Below are positions 34,088 through 46,699 of a stretch of DNA of 64,000 nt, piece by piece. Where the stretch lies: assembly GCA_010909165.1 (NCBI GenBank), contig MU008168.1, positions 558,001 to 622,000 on the forward strand. The letters run 5' to 3'. Position 1 is the first letter of the stretch. Each line of letters opens with the position of its first letter. The notes beneath the pieces were generated by a model. It saw only the letters and a list, made by a program, of their open reading frames with translations, ran no database searches and was not told the DNA's origin. The translations under genes and the position numbers were made by a program. The stretch comes from Anthoceros angustus. Lineage: Eukaryota; Streptophyta; Anthocerotopsida; Anthocerotales; Anthocerotaceae.

Positions 34088-36350
34088 TTCCTCCACGGAC
34101 AACCTCCCATACACCGGCCATGCTGTGCCGGTGGAGCCTCGCCACGTGCTCAAGCCGCACCTAGCTCCGGTAGGCCTTTCAATGGTCTCCCCGCTGCAAG
34201 TGCACCGCCAAATCATACTTATGTGGTGGCCAAGGCGCCCCGCCGCCTCCTATGCATCCCTTCATCTCCACCTTCCAGCCCTCATCCCCACCGGCTCCCA
34301 CGAGAATTGCCTCAAGTTTTCACCGTCTCGATGATGATGGGCTTCGCCATGACCTCGATGTGCCTGGCGCACCGCCCACCATCTTCCTCCTTCGTCCGCC
34401 TGGCGAAGGCCGCGCCTGGCCCATGGGCACCCTTCACGCCGCTTTTGCCCCACGTGATGGCCAAGGTGGAGACTTGGTGGCCTCAACACCTCCACCTCGC
34501 GCCTACTGCATGCTGGGAGCGCTTTTTCCTTGCCCATGCGCCTTCCTCCCAGTTCAAACCCCAAATGCACCTCTCAGTGAACTGCCGGCGCCGATTTCGA
34601 TCCTCCCTAACACTTTCCGCCCCGAGTAATGGCATGTCCACAGCCAAGGGTTTCGTGACAAAGTGGACGCTCGATCAGTTAGCGTATGCCCACTCCGATT
34701 TTTGTTCCAGGACGGTCCGCCATTCAAGCGCTATGGACGGGGTTTCCACCGCTGCGATCTGCAGAGGTAGATCGCCCGCAGCAAGTTCGGTGAAAGCGCC
34801 CGTAGCTATACTTTTCGCTTCCGCATTTCATTCATTGTTTGAAGTGCAAGTGCACTCCAGAACACTTCCAAACCAACAGACGCACCAAACACCGTCTGTA
34901 TGTGAACAATCTAGAATGGGCCGCTCGCCGCAGCAAACACACTTGCGCTGCCCCTCGCTTCGCGGCCATCGACAATTAGCGATGGCCTCTCCCTATCTTC
35001 ACTCTTCAGCCGCTCGCCGCAAACCCGCAAACGATGTAACCGCCGCTTACCTCAATGCGCAGGGTTCCACGACGGTCCTCGGTGCGAACAAAAGGCATGG
35101 GATCTTCCACCTATCGAGCGTATCCCGCGACCCCCATTGTGTGGCATGCCCCGATAATCGTGTCACATGCTTCCAGTTTGGAATACTCCTCGCTCGATTC
35201 AAGTCCATGTAACATATGAAATGCTCCGCTGTACACGAACGGCAATGACCGCGCCCACAAAAAGTTGTGTTGATCCAACTCGGGAGGATGCTCAATGTCC
35301 CAACCGCCGACAAACGAGCCTCACGCATGTTCCAATGCCGCCTGTGGCCGTCCACAGCACATGTGACGCCGGTCCCATTCCGCCCAACCGCCTCACCACT
35401 AGCTTCCAACTCCACTTCCGATTGCGTAACATCCATCGCTATCATTCCCTCCACTGCGACCATAGGGTGCCATCCAACCCGCTTTCCTCCACTTTCGAAC
35501 GGTGATTGCCGAAAAGGCGTCCTTCTCACCGAAAACTCCCACGTAAGCCTCCATTGACTTCTCACGAGCATGGTCACGGTGGCGTTCCTATCTCGATGTT
35601 CGAGCACGCATTGCAATCCCGGCTCTTCGCATCCACAACGGCACCAACGTGCCATGCCTTTGGCTGCTCCAAAGATTCCGTGCCCAAGGCGCATGATACC
35701 GCCCACCGAGGCACCTTCACCCACCTCCAACCCACCTCAATGGTCAATAATCCCCTCCACCAAAAATGAAATCTTTGTGCATTGCGGACAATGCCGAACC
35801 TCCAATACCATGAGTACCCATTTCCCGGACCAAAGATCGTGCTCACATTTCGCCCTCCGTGCCATGTACGCCTCGCACATGCGGAGTCGGTGGAGTGGAT
35901 TTGCCGGGACTCTCCCACTCCCACACCGGCTCCACCGCCGCTTCCGCGAGCCACCGCCGCTTCCACGGCCTCCTCCGCGCCCCGCCGCGCATGCCGATCG
36001 CCGTCGGATTGAGCGCCTTCCGGCGAGGAAGGCGTTCGGCGCGGACGGTCGGCGCAACCGCCGCTTCCGCGAGCCACCGCCGGTGCAACCTCCGGCCGTC
36101 ACAACATATCGCCGACGCCGCCGCCGTGCATCATGCCGCCGCCCCTTCCACTTCGCCGATCGCTGCCTCCGCCGCCGCCCGCTTCCGCGAGCCACCGCCG
36201 CCCCTTCCTCCACTTCGCCGATCGTCGTTCGCATTGGCGCCTTCCGGCGAGGAAGGCGTGCGCCTTCGGACGGCCATACAAAACCGCCGCCCGCTTCCAC
36301 CGCCCGGCGCCCACCATCCACCTCGCCGCCTCGGATCGCCCCGCCGCCCC
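34088..36350. repeat. Tandem duplication 1, copy B (about 2.26 kb)
   Basis: Second copy of the unit at 31846-34087. It shares, for example, TTGACTTCTCACGAGCATGG at 35553 (33310 in copy A). Its right end dissolves into (CCG)-rich sequence with a further short duplication near 36.30-36.43 kb. Confidence 0.8.
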
Positions 36351-36841
36351 TTCCTCCACCGCCGCCCCTTCCTCCGCCCGGCGCCCACCATCCACCTCGC
36401 CGCCTCGGATCGCCCCGCAGCGACGACGGCCCATCGCCCACGCCTCGTGTCGCGCAAACTCGAATGGATCATACCAACACGTAAGAGTTGTGAGGCTCGA
36501 GACGACGCCGACCGCGCAAAGCTTACATTTCGCAGGAGGCCACATAGCCCCGCCGCCGCCGCCGCCAGGGCGGCGTACGGAAAGCTGCATCAAGCATGGC
36601 GTGGGCAATGGAGACCGCCACCGTGCAATCCACCGCAATCAATAGCGAGGTTTGAGAATTCATGGTGACCCACGCAGATTGCAATCGCGCACACGGGCCG
36701 AGCACCTCTGTCTCCACTTGTAGGTGCACCTCCACGAGATCCACGCCGAAAACGCCTCCCAAGGTGGGTGCGCCAATCGGTTGATCCTGCCACCGTGGCC
36801 AGCAGGCTTCCACACCACCTTCCGCTCGGGCGATTGCTACT

Positions 36842-38268
36842 GGTTGTCCATGGCCTCCCCACCTCCCCTCCGCCGCCATGGCTCCTTCCCCGGCGCCCGT
36901 GCCGCCGCACCTCCTCCTCCATCGCCTCCCGCTTCAACGCACCATCATGGCGGGCATTGAATGTGCACGAATCATAGGTATACTTGCACGGCCTCGGATC
37001 GTCGAGATCCCCGATACCGCCTTTACGCCGCCGCCCATTCGCATCCGTGACCGTCCGCAAGCGCCGCAGTATATGCCGCATGTTCCGCCACCGCACCTTC
37101 CGCCCGCGCGTGCAATTGCGATGCCATGTGCCACATGCGATTCTCGCCACACCGTGCATTTTCAGCAAACATTGAATGTGCAATCGCGCACGACCGCACA
37201 CCTTACAACGATCCGCAACTTAGCGGCAGCACCCACCGGGCCGGGACTGCCGCCGCCGCCGCCGCCTCGCAACCCTTACTTGCCGCATTGCTCACCATCA
37301 CCGCTCGCACCATCACGCCATTCCCAACCGCAACCAAGATTACAATTTTGTGCCTTCACGGCCGGCACTTGGTTCGCTTCCACCGCCCGGCACTCGCATC
37401 CTCGCCAAGTACTCGAACATGGTTCTCCGTCTGCGGTTGATATCCCGGAACAACCCCTGCTCTCATTCCATTCCATTTCTCCATACCGCACGAAATCAAC
37501 CAATTCATAATACCTCATAGGCCACCTCTCCACGGTCGTGGCACTCGATGCGTGCACTGGAAAACCAAATCCTAAGGTCGCCAGCTCGCAGCTCTCCTTC
37601 CGGTACCTCTTCCATCCCGACGGCGCCAACCGCCGAACACTTGGTGCATGAAAATGTGGCACTCCACCACCGGTAGGCACTCGCAGAATTTGTCCACCGC
37701 CACTCCATCCGGCCCGCCTCGCCGGCAGTCGTGTGACGGCAAGTTTCTGGATAGCCCTCTATGCGCAGACATCGGCTTTGATGGTCCTCCACAAATGCCA
37801 AGAACTCGGACGCTCCCGAGTTGATGGGAACCATAGGCCACGCAGAATGTACTCGCCGAGCTTTGCATCTCCCATTCCTCCGCCGCCCCTTCCACGCGCC
37901 CCCGCACAAGGCCGTGCTCGCCACAGACCGCAAACATGCGCATCCGGGCACCGTGATTTGCAGCGGTCATCTACGGCATGGGCTCCAGCTACCTACTCAC
38001 TGCTGGCCACCTTCCACTCTTCAAGCGCAACCGCCAGCCCGAGGGAACACACCAACCCACCTGAGCCGGCCGCCTACGCTCATCGCCGCCAGCGATCTTG
38101 TGTTCCTCATCCTCCTCCACGGGCACGGGCGTCGGGCGCGTTGCGCACCCTTTTCCACCCACCCGCCACCCGGCCGCGCCTTCCTTGCACGTAAGTAATG
38201 CGCACCCCCGCGTTTCCCTTCCAGCCACCCGCGGCAACCGTCCCTTCCCACTGTCCCTTCTCCGCACG
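36842..38268. repeat. Tandem duplication 2, copy A (about 1.43 kb)
   Basis: It begins GGTTGTCCATGGCCTC and recurs head-to-tail at 38269. Landmarks such as ACCATCATGGCGGGCATTGA and TTGCACGTAAGTAAT occur in both. Differences are again mostly small indels. Confidence 0.85.
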
Positions 38269-39661
38269 GGTTGTCCATGGCCTCTCCCACTCCTCCCTCC
38301 TCCGCCGCCATGGCTCCCGGCGCCCGTGCCGCCGCACCTCCTCCGCCGCCTCCCGTTTGCACCATCATGGCGGGCATTGAATGTGCACGGAATCATAGGT
38401 ATACTTGCGGCCTCGGGATCGTCGAGATCCCCACGGCGCCGCCTTTACGCCCGCCCATTCGCATCCGCGTCATCGCAAGCGCTGCGGGCATATGCCGGCA
38501 TGTTCCGCCACCGCACCTTCCGTCCAAGTGCGTGTGCAATTGCGATGCCATGCAGGCCACATGCGATTCTCGCCACACCGTGCATTTTCAGCAAACATTG
38601 AATGTGCAATCGCGCGCATCGCACACCTTAGCGATCCGCAACTTAGCGGCGGTTGCACCCTCGGCGTGACGTCTGCAGCCATGCGAAGCCCGCCGCCTCG
38701 CAACCCTTACTTGCTGTTGGCGTTCACCATCGCCGGCTCCGCACCATCACGCCATTCCCAACCGCAACCATTACAATTTTGTGCCTTCACGGCCGGCACT
38801 TGGTTCCTTCCACCGCCCGGCACTCGCATCCGCCAAGTACTCGAACATGGTTCTCCGTCGCGGTTGATATCCCGGAACAACGCTCCGTCTTCTCATTCCA
38901 TTCCATTTCTCCATACCGCACGAAATCAACCAATTCATAATACCTCATAGGCCACCTCTCCACGGTCGTGGCACTCGATGCGTGCACAGGAAAACCAAAT
39001 CCTAAGGTCGTCAGCAGTTCGCTCTCCTTTCCGGTACCTCTTCCATCCGCCGTGCCGCCGAACACTTGGTGCATGAAAATGTGGCACTCCACCAGTCGGT
39101 AAGCGCTCTCGCAGTAATTTGTCCACCGCCACTCCATCCGGTCCGTCCCTCGCTGGTGCAGGTCGTACAGGACGGCAAGTTTCTCTGGATAGCCCTCTAT
39201 GCGCAGACACAGGCTTTGATGGTCCTCCACAAATGCCAAGAACTCGGACAGCTCCCAGTAGTTGATGGGAACCATAGGCCACGCAGGAATGTACTCGCGC
39301 GAGCTTTGCATCTCCCATTCCTCCGCCGCCCCTTCCACGCCCCCCGCCGCAAGGCCGTGCTGCCAGCACCGCAAACATGCGCATCCGCACCGTGATTTGC
39401 GGTCATCTGGCATGGCTCCGACTACCTACTCACTGGCCACCTTCCACTCTTCAAGCGCAACCGCCGGCCGAACACACCACGGGCGCCCCGCCTCGCTCGC
39501 CGCGCGGCGATCTTGTTCCTCATCCTCCTCCACGGCACGGGCGTCGGGCGCGTTGCGCACCTTTTCCACCCACCCGCCGCCTTCCTTGCACGTAAGTAAT
39601 CACCCCCGCGTTTCCCTTCCACCACCGGCCGTCCCTTCACGCCCTTCTCCGCACGGGTTGC
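38269..39661. repeat. Tandem duplication 2, copy B (about 1.39 kb)
   Basis: Second copy of 36842-38268, slightly shorter through many 1-6 bp losses. It ends at CTCCGCACGGGTTG, where copy A runs into copy B. Confidence 0.85.
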
Positions 39662-39899
39662 GACGCCGAGCGATCCAGGTGGGCACCGCGTCTGCTCAAA
39701 CCCAACCGCACACGCCATGTATCGCCACCCACTTCCATTTATTTCACTAACCTCCCTTGGGCGGGCGGCATGCACACCTGTATCACAAACCCTTTCACTT
39801 TGAGGCCGCCATACACAACCTCCCAATTTTCATTTCCAACCAATCCATCTTCCCGGCCCATGCCGGTGTGGTTTTGATATGCTGCCCGGACATACCCAG

Positions 39900-41240
39900 G
39901 AAGAGGTCGCAAATCTATATACAAAAAACCTAAAAATCATAACCCAAGGAAAAGGTCCACATGGCATGCACATGGTATGTATGCATGATGCATGGTTGCA
40001 ATCGGATGCACGTGAACATGTCTACCTAGATGCTGTGTCATAGCGCAATCCATCTATCTGCATCGTCATGTGTATATGGCACGGTACTATGACACATATA
40101 TAGGTCATCGCATCTACATAGAAAAAAACCTAAACACCATAACCCAAGGAAAAGGTCCACATGACATGCACATGGTATGTATGCATGATGTATGGTTGCA
40201 ATCGGATGCGTGAACATGTCTACCTAGATCTTTGTGTCATAGCGCAATCCATCTTTCTGCATCGTGATGTATATATGGCACGGTACTATGACACATATAT
40301 AGGTCATCGCATCTATATAGAAAAACCTAAACACCATAACCCAAGGAAAAGCGCAAGTACGTTGTTAAGTGCATACATATCATTTGTTCGAAGGCCAAGG
40401 ACAAGTATGATAATAAATAAACCCAAAGTTTCGACATTCGGGTGTGAGGTGGCACGTGATTCAACCTGTTCCCTTGGGCTTCGGCATACGCTACCAGGAA
40501 ACATGTCTATATATGTGGCTTCCCTACCCATTCATAATTCGATTGTAGAAGTTTGTCTGCATGGAACGCCATCCATACTTCGGCCCTGCAGAGGTGCAGG
40601 GCCGAAGAAGACAAGGTCTTGTCTTCTTTCTCTCTTATGTCCTGTGGGATCCGCATTTTCCGGTGGGAGCCTCGGTCCAACCCCTTGCTGTGACGTGTTT
40701 CCTTGGTCTTCGACTTTAGCGAACATTGTTGTCATACCACTTGCCATATGCCATGTGATTTGGGCGTTGCATGTGATGAGGGTGCGCATTGAATGTATGG
40801 CATGCACATGGTGTGTATGCATGAAGTATGGTTGGCATGTTGTGTATGTGAACATGCCTAGGTAGATGTTGTGTCATGCCACAATGAATCCATGTGCATC
40901 GTGATGCATGTGACGCAGTACTACAGATATATAGGGTTGCGAACACATATATAGAATACATGAACAACATAACCCAATGAAAAGGGCGAGTACGTCGCCG
41001 CATACATATCATTTGTTCAAGGCCAAGGACAAGTAGGGTTTTAAATAGACCTATAGTGCCTACCAAGTGAGAGGTGGCACGTGATTAACCCTGTTTTGGT
41101 CTTGACATACTGCATAAACATGTCTATATATGTGGCTTCCTACCCAATTCATTATTCGATTGTAGAAGTTTGTCCGCATGGAAAGGCATCCATACTTGAC
41201 CATGCACCGGGCTTCTTTCTCTCTTGACCTTTGGGATCTA
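39900..41240 (+). repeat. Left inverted arm with subterminal tandem repeats
   Basis: Units centred on AACCCAAGGAAAAGG occur at 39941, 40141, 40338 and (diverged) 40971, with recurring tctatatag and catgcacatggtatgtatgc. The first three are about 200 bp apart. The same units occur in reverse orientation at 47.5-48.4 kb. Confidence 0.8.
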
Positions 41241-44200
41241 GTGGGAGCGTTAGGCAACCAACTTGATCGGCCACCGGTCAAATGCATTGCTTGCCTTGGT
41301 CTTGGACACAAGGGACCATTGTTCATGTGTTCATATAACGAATATGCACCCTCCTTCATTATTGTCATTGTCATTCGAGGAGGGAGCCGCAGAGGTGCCC
41401 CAACGTCATCCTCGTTTGAATCGCAAGTGCATTGTGTTCTATGGCGTCGTCTGTCCAATTGCACATTCAACCTCGCCTGCACATTCAACTGCAATTGCCT
41501 TTTTCGCATGCTATGCATTTTCACCAATGTAAGGCATTGTATGCATCGAAATTCCGCGTTAGGCATTTTGGGTTGTGGTTCGGCATTTTCAGCTTCTTTG
41601 GTTTGTTGGGTGGGGTGGGTTGGTCTTTGGGTTGGGGCGGGTTGGGTGGGGCGGTTTGTGGTGGTGGGGCCGGCTGTGGGTGGGGTGGCCGGTGCGGGCT
41701 CACGCCGCTTCAGCCGGCCCCTCCGTGCGGCGGGCGGATGGCGCGGGCTCGCCGCACTACCGTCTGCGGGGGCCGGCGGGAGGACCCTGCCGGGATGGGG
41801 TCGGGATGTGGGAGTGACCAGACAAATCTCCGAGCCATGAGGCCGGAAGGGCCAAGGGCAACCATGCCATCGAAAAATGTGAAGGATGATGGTTGGCAGC
41901 CAATATGGGCCATGCTCACGGATTTCATGGCAAGCAATATGGGATGGACTTCATGAGCGGATGCAGACCATGGCGCGCACTACGAAATACCTTATAAATG
42001 CATAGCCGTGGACGCATGCTGCAATGCATGAGCGAGGATGAAGGGCATTTGAATAAGCCGGGGCACAATGAATTGCTTCGAACGCCGTATTGGTGTGCGG
42101 TCCGGACACAAATGCTCGAGGCGTAGTTGATACCGCATCATTTGCCCTATGCCCACTATGTTACGGACCATATCGGACCCAATATGTTAGTGCGACACGG
42201 TGCAGATCTTCGCACATGTGACGCGGAAGGAACCATGGACCCTCCGCACCTCGACATGTTTGGCGGGCGCCACGGGAAGTCAAACGCCGGCGACCCACTA
42301 CGTCATGTCCTCTGCAACAACCAAAGTGAGCGGTGAGCGGCAACGCGATGAGGGTGTGGCGTGGCAGCGCGCGGCATGCATGGCGGCGGCGTGGCGCAAC
42401 TTGTGGAGAGTATTGTCGCAGCGCAACGCAGCAATCATGTTTTGCGAGCCAAAACTTACGCAATCGCACCGCCCTCGTAACTCAACGATGTACCGCATGC
42501 CGCCGCGTGCTCAAAGATGTCGTATGGGATACGGAGGATTATGGACAATGATTTCAGCTTTCCTGGGCTGCAACCCCACACCCTTCGAACACTGGCCGCG
42601 CAATGCTTGCAGACATCAGCTGGCCATCGATCTCCTTCCACATGCGCGCGTCTCTCGTCCCACACAACCGAGGCGCCTGCACACATTTGGCTGGCAGGGG
42701 CAGTGTGGACATAAGGTATCAGGCTAGCGCGGATCTTGCACACAGGCTCCATGGCGTCTAGCGGACACCGTGAGCATTGCACATCACAACCCGCTGCAGA
42801 AAGAAGAAATTGTGGGCACACCTTGGCCGGGGCACGCACGGGGAGAAGACGATCCGGATGGAGGCGGATGGAGGCGGCCGTGTCGGCTGCCCTCGGATGG
42901 AGGCGGCCGTGTCGGCCGCCACCGCATCGCAGCCGTTCGCGCCCGGGGGCGTCAATTGCCCGGCGCGGGACCGCGCCAGCGTGGGCGGCGGCGTCCACGC
43001 CCAAGATCGCGATGCGGACGCCTGCCCGCCCAAGCCGCCATCGGGAGCCGGAGGTTCAACGTGGTCGCCCGTGGCCCTTCCACATATGGCGGGAATGGGT
43101 GGGAGGATCCCACGCATTCCGCGCCACGCCACATTGGTGGGAGGAGGAGAGCGGAGAGCGAGCGCCTCCTGCGGGCGCCGTTGGGACAATCCCATTCACG
43201 CACTGCGGAATCACGGCGACGGTATAGGCCCGCGGAAGAAGCAAAGAGCGAGCGGCGCAACTTGTGGAAGAGCTCGGCACACAAAGTCGCTCCGGATACA
43301 AGTACGGACAAGGCTTTCCCAAGGTCGACTTGGGAGATGGAGAAGGCGGCGTTGTCTTCGTGTCCGCTCGACCTCACGCAGTGGAGCTAACGGTGCCCTC
43401 GCATGCCGGGCGAGCAGACAACGCTGCCGCCAAGGAACGGTGCGCCATTGTTGATGCGTGCGAGGCTCTATTCGACAAACTGGTGGCGATGGGACCGGGC
43501 CGCGTGGTCCGTGATGTGCCGCGCTTGCGTCGCGCACACACAAGTCCGTGTATCCGACATTCTGTCAATTCCCCAGCGACAACACACAGAGGCCGACAGT
43601 CGATGCAAATGCTGTACATCCGGGACGTGGACGCGCAATTTACACCTCTGCGGTGCGGAGAGCGAGCGGCGCGGCGCCTTCGAGGTGTGGCGAGGAGGAG
43701 GAAGAAGTGGATGTCCCGAGGATGGGAGGGATAGCGGGCGGTGGCAGGTGGTGGGGCGCGCCTGGAGGAAGAGTTCAACAACGCCGTCGTCGGCATCCCC
43801 GACCTTGAGGCACTCACGATCCCACCCGCCGCGACGGGACATGTGGGAGGAGGCACCCTCTCCTCAAGGCCAGCAGCTGGTAGAGCCTGCCTGCGGAGGC
43901 GGGCGACGAAGTCCCCGGCGCGACGCGCTGCACGCCGTTGATGGGCGTCTCGCGGGAGGCGGGAGGAGGCTCTCGGCATGGCAACGGACCTTCTTAGTTG
44001 TGGAAGAGCTCGGCACACCACCGCGGTGGAAGGATGCGGGCGGCGTGCGGCGAGACCGGCCAGCCATCCAGAGGAGCTTCTTTTCTTCAAATTTTGGGTC
44101 ACTTGCGGGGAATGGCGGGCGCGGAAACGGGCGGCTGCGCTTGCAAGGCTGCAACATCTCGTGGACACAGGCGCGAGCCGAACTCGGCGGAAGGGCTCGC

Positions 44201-45534
44201 TCGATCCGATGGTCCAAGGCATGGACGGCCGGAAATGTTCGACACGCCACCATCCAGGGGTTCTGACGCGGCGCTCTACCGGCCGGTGCGCCTTCTCGAG
44301 GACATGGACGACCGACTAGACCTTCGCCATGACGGCGGAAGAGTTGCATAACGCGAATAGCACCAACTTGAGGTTCGCGATGGATGAGGACGAGATGCTC
44401 CGATCGACCGCAGCCACCGCAGTGGGTCGCTGCAGGCAGGCGAGGCGGAGAAAGAACGGCTCAGACGCTGGCATTCCAGCGCAGGAAGCGTGACGATGCC
44501 GCACGCCGCGATGCACGGCTGACCGAGAAGGCTCAGATGCCGTCCGAGCGGAGCGGCGATTCGAGGACATCCTAACCCTCGGTGAGTGCCCAAGATGCCA
44601 TTGCACTGGGCACCGATGGGGTTCGCAACGCCACGGCTTGGTGATTGCGGGTTGAGGCGGGCATGGAGTGCCAACAATCGCTCGACGACCGGGCGGGAGG
44701 GGGGACCTTTCCACCGCTTAGAGTGCACGGCACGTGCACGGGACAGGGTGATGTAGTCCACGAGGTTGGAAGGGCGGGCCTACGAGGCGGTGCATCGAGG
44801 CTCGAAGTACTGGGAGTCGCCGTCATTTGTGGACGGCGTGTTCAACGTTAACGCGGCGGTGCTACACATTACCACATCGCCCAGTGCATCCGACCCCTAC
44901 ACATGGTAAGATATATGGTCAATTGATGCAAAATGTGCGGCACGACGGCAGATGCCTCCTTGTGCGAGCCATGTTCTTGACCACCGCTCTACATGCCGCC
45001 GGGCAAATGGCATTGAGGTGAGTCGTCCCATGACATTTGCCACACTCGCGCACTAGGGAGCCAAAAGGATGGCGTGCACAAGGAGTGGAAGGATGCGGGC
45101 ACGAGAGGACGTTGAAGAGGGCTTTTAAGACGGATATGTTGACAAGCCACCCACTCATGGCCATCCTCCAAGAATCAAACGCGGGGCTCGGCGGGCGAAG
45201 AGGAGCGGCGATTTCATCGGCCGTTGGTCCGATGGCGAGCGAGCTCCGGATTTTTCAAGCATGTGGCCGACCAAGCCCTCGCATGTCCCGGGCGGCGGTG
45301 GCGCGATTCGGAAGAAGGTGCGACCTTTTATTCACCGGGTGCACGTTGGCGGGTGGGTGGGAGAGGGTTCCGCATGTGGTGCACTGGACAAGAGGGCCAT
45401 GTTGGAGTGTCTAGGGAGTGCACGTTTGAGAGTGTCACCAAGTTCTTCACCGCCACGCATGGATGCAGGCGACGCAGCGAGTGAGATTCGAGGCCCGCTG
45501 CGCAGCTGAGAGAAATGTTGTGAAATCGCCGAGA

Positions 45535-45735
45535 GATGTCATTCGGCGATAGAGCGCCTGCTCACCTTCATCACCGATGAGTTTACTTCCCAAGGCCAAT
45601 GGTGGTGCAAGTTCCTCCCGCATTTGGGCACCGCCACCGAGGACGTGCGCACTCACGCCTCCCGCCTATGTCTCAAGCTCGTGATGGCCACGCTGTGGGA
45701 AGCCATCCGCATGAACTCCGTGGGGAACGCTTGAA
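45535..45735 (+). pseudogene. hAT-like transposase C-terminal remnant
   Basis: One frame reads IERLLTFITDEFTSQGQWWC, then KFLPHLGTATEDVRTHASRL, later LWEAIRMN, while an overlapping frame supplies PPMSQA. This order (WW, PHL, A-RL, SQ, WEAI) resembles the C-terminal dimerisation region of plant hAT transposases with frameshifts. The rest of 41.3-46.6 kb is too degraded to assign. Confidence 0.4.
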
Positions 45736-46699
45736 AGGCCGGTCGGACCTGCTTCATTAGAGACGTGGTTTCGGTTGTGTTTGTCCCGCCCCGCACAAGA
45801 GGGCACTAATGTGAAGAGACTTTGAGCCCGCACTCACGCTTGGTTTATGGCGGATCGACACGAAAACGAGGCACCGCACGTGAGAAGACGCCGCCTCGAC
45901 GTGAATTGCTTTCCGTCACCAATTGAGAATGGATGAAACAAGGTCGGGCGCAATACGGAAACGAGGGTTGGCGGTGGCATTTCGGGGCCGGTCGAATGGC
46001 GAGGCGGAAGTGCGATCCCGAGAGGTTCCAATCGGCGCCCGACAACCACATTGGGGAAATGGAAAGAGGTGCGTGAGGTTTTGAGGCGGAAGGTCTTCCA
46101 GCGTGGAGCGTGCACCGCACGCATGGCGATCGCGAGGTGGTGCGTACACGAGAGCAAGGTTGTTGTCATGCGACAATCCGAGGTGGATGCTCAAAGTTCT
46201 TGCCGACATCGGATGCGAGAGCCGCGGACTACCGAAGAAGACAATCGCAGAAGTGTGCGTGGAAGTGCGGTCGGCCCGAAAGTGCGGGTGCTCCCGATGA
46301 GACAGCGAGGTTTGGGCCATCGCATTCCGCCGGTGAGGTGCCGGGCATGACGCCGAGGAGTTTGACTGCGTGTGGAAGACGGGGATGCAGCGCAGGTCTG
46401 CGGATGCGGAGGAAGGCGCTTTGGTGCATCATCGATGGTGAGCCCACTCGCACGCCGCACACCATCCGTGCTCAGCGTGCCTTATGCGGTGGGAGGAAGG
46501 TCCTTCGAATGCGCAGTGGAGGCGGGCGGCGGACGGCGAGAGGCGCAGGAATGGCCTCAAAGGGAGGTGCATTTCGATTGCCCGCCGCAATCACCGGAGG
46601 CATAGCGTGAACTTGCCTGGGTGGCGATGGCGGCTGCTCATAATAGCAATGGCCGCGATCGCGAGTGGAAGAGTGGTTGTGGAAGGAAAGGGCACTTTT

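Noticed and set aside
33310-36668. Long Pro/Arg-rich open frames on both strands of the giant element
   Set aside because: They arise from CCG-rich repeats, exist in several overlapping frames, and are not kept between the duplicated copies.
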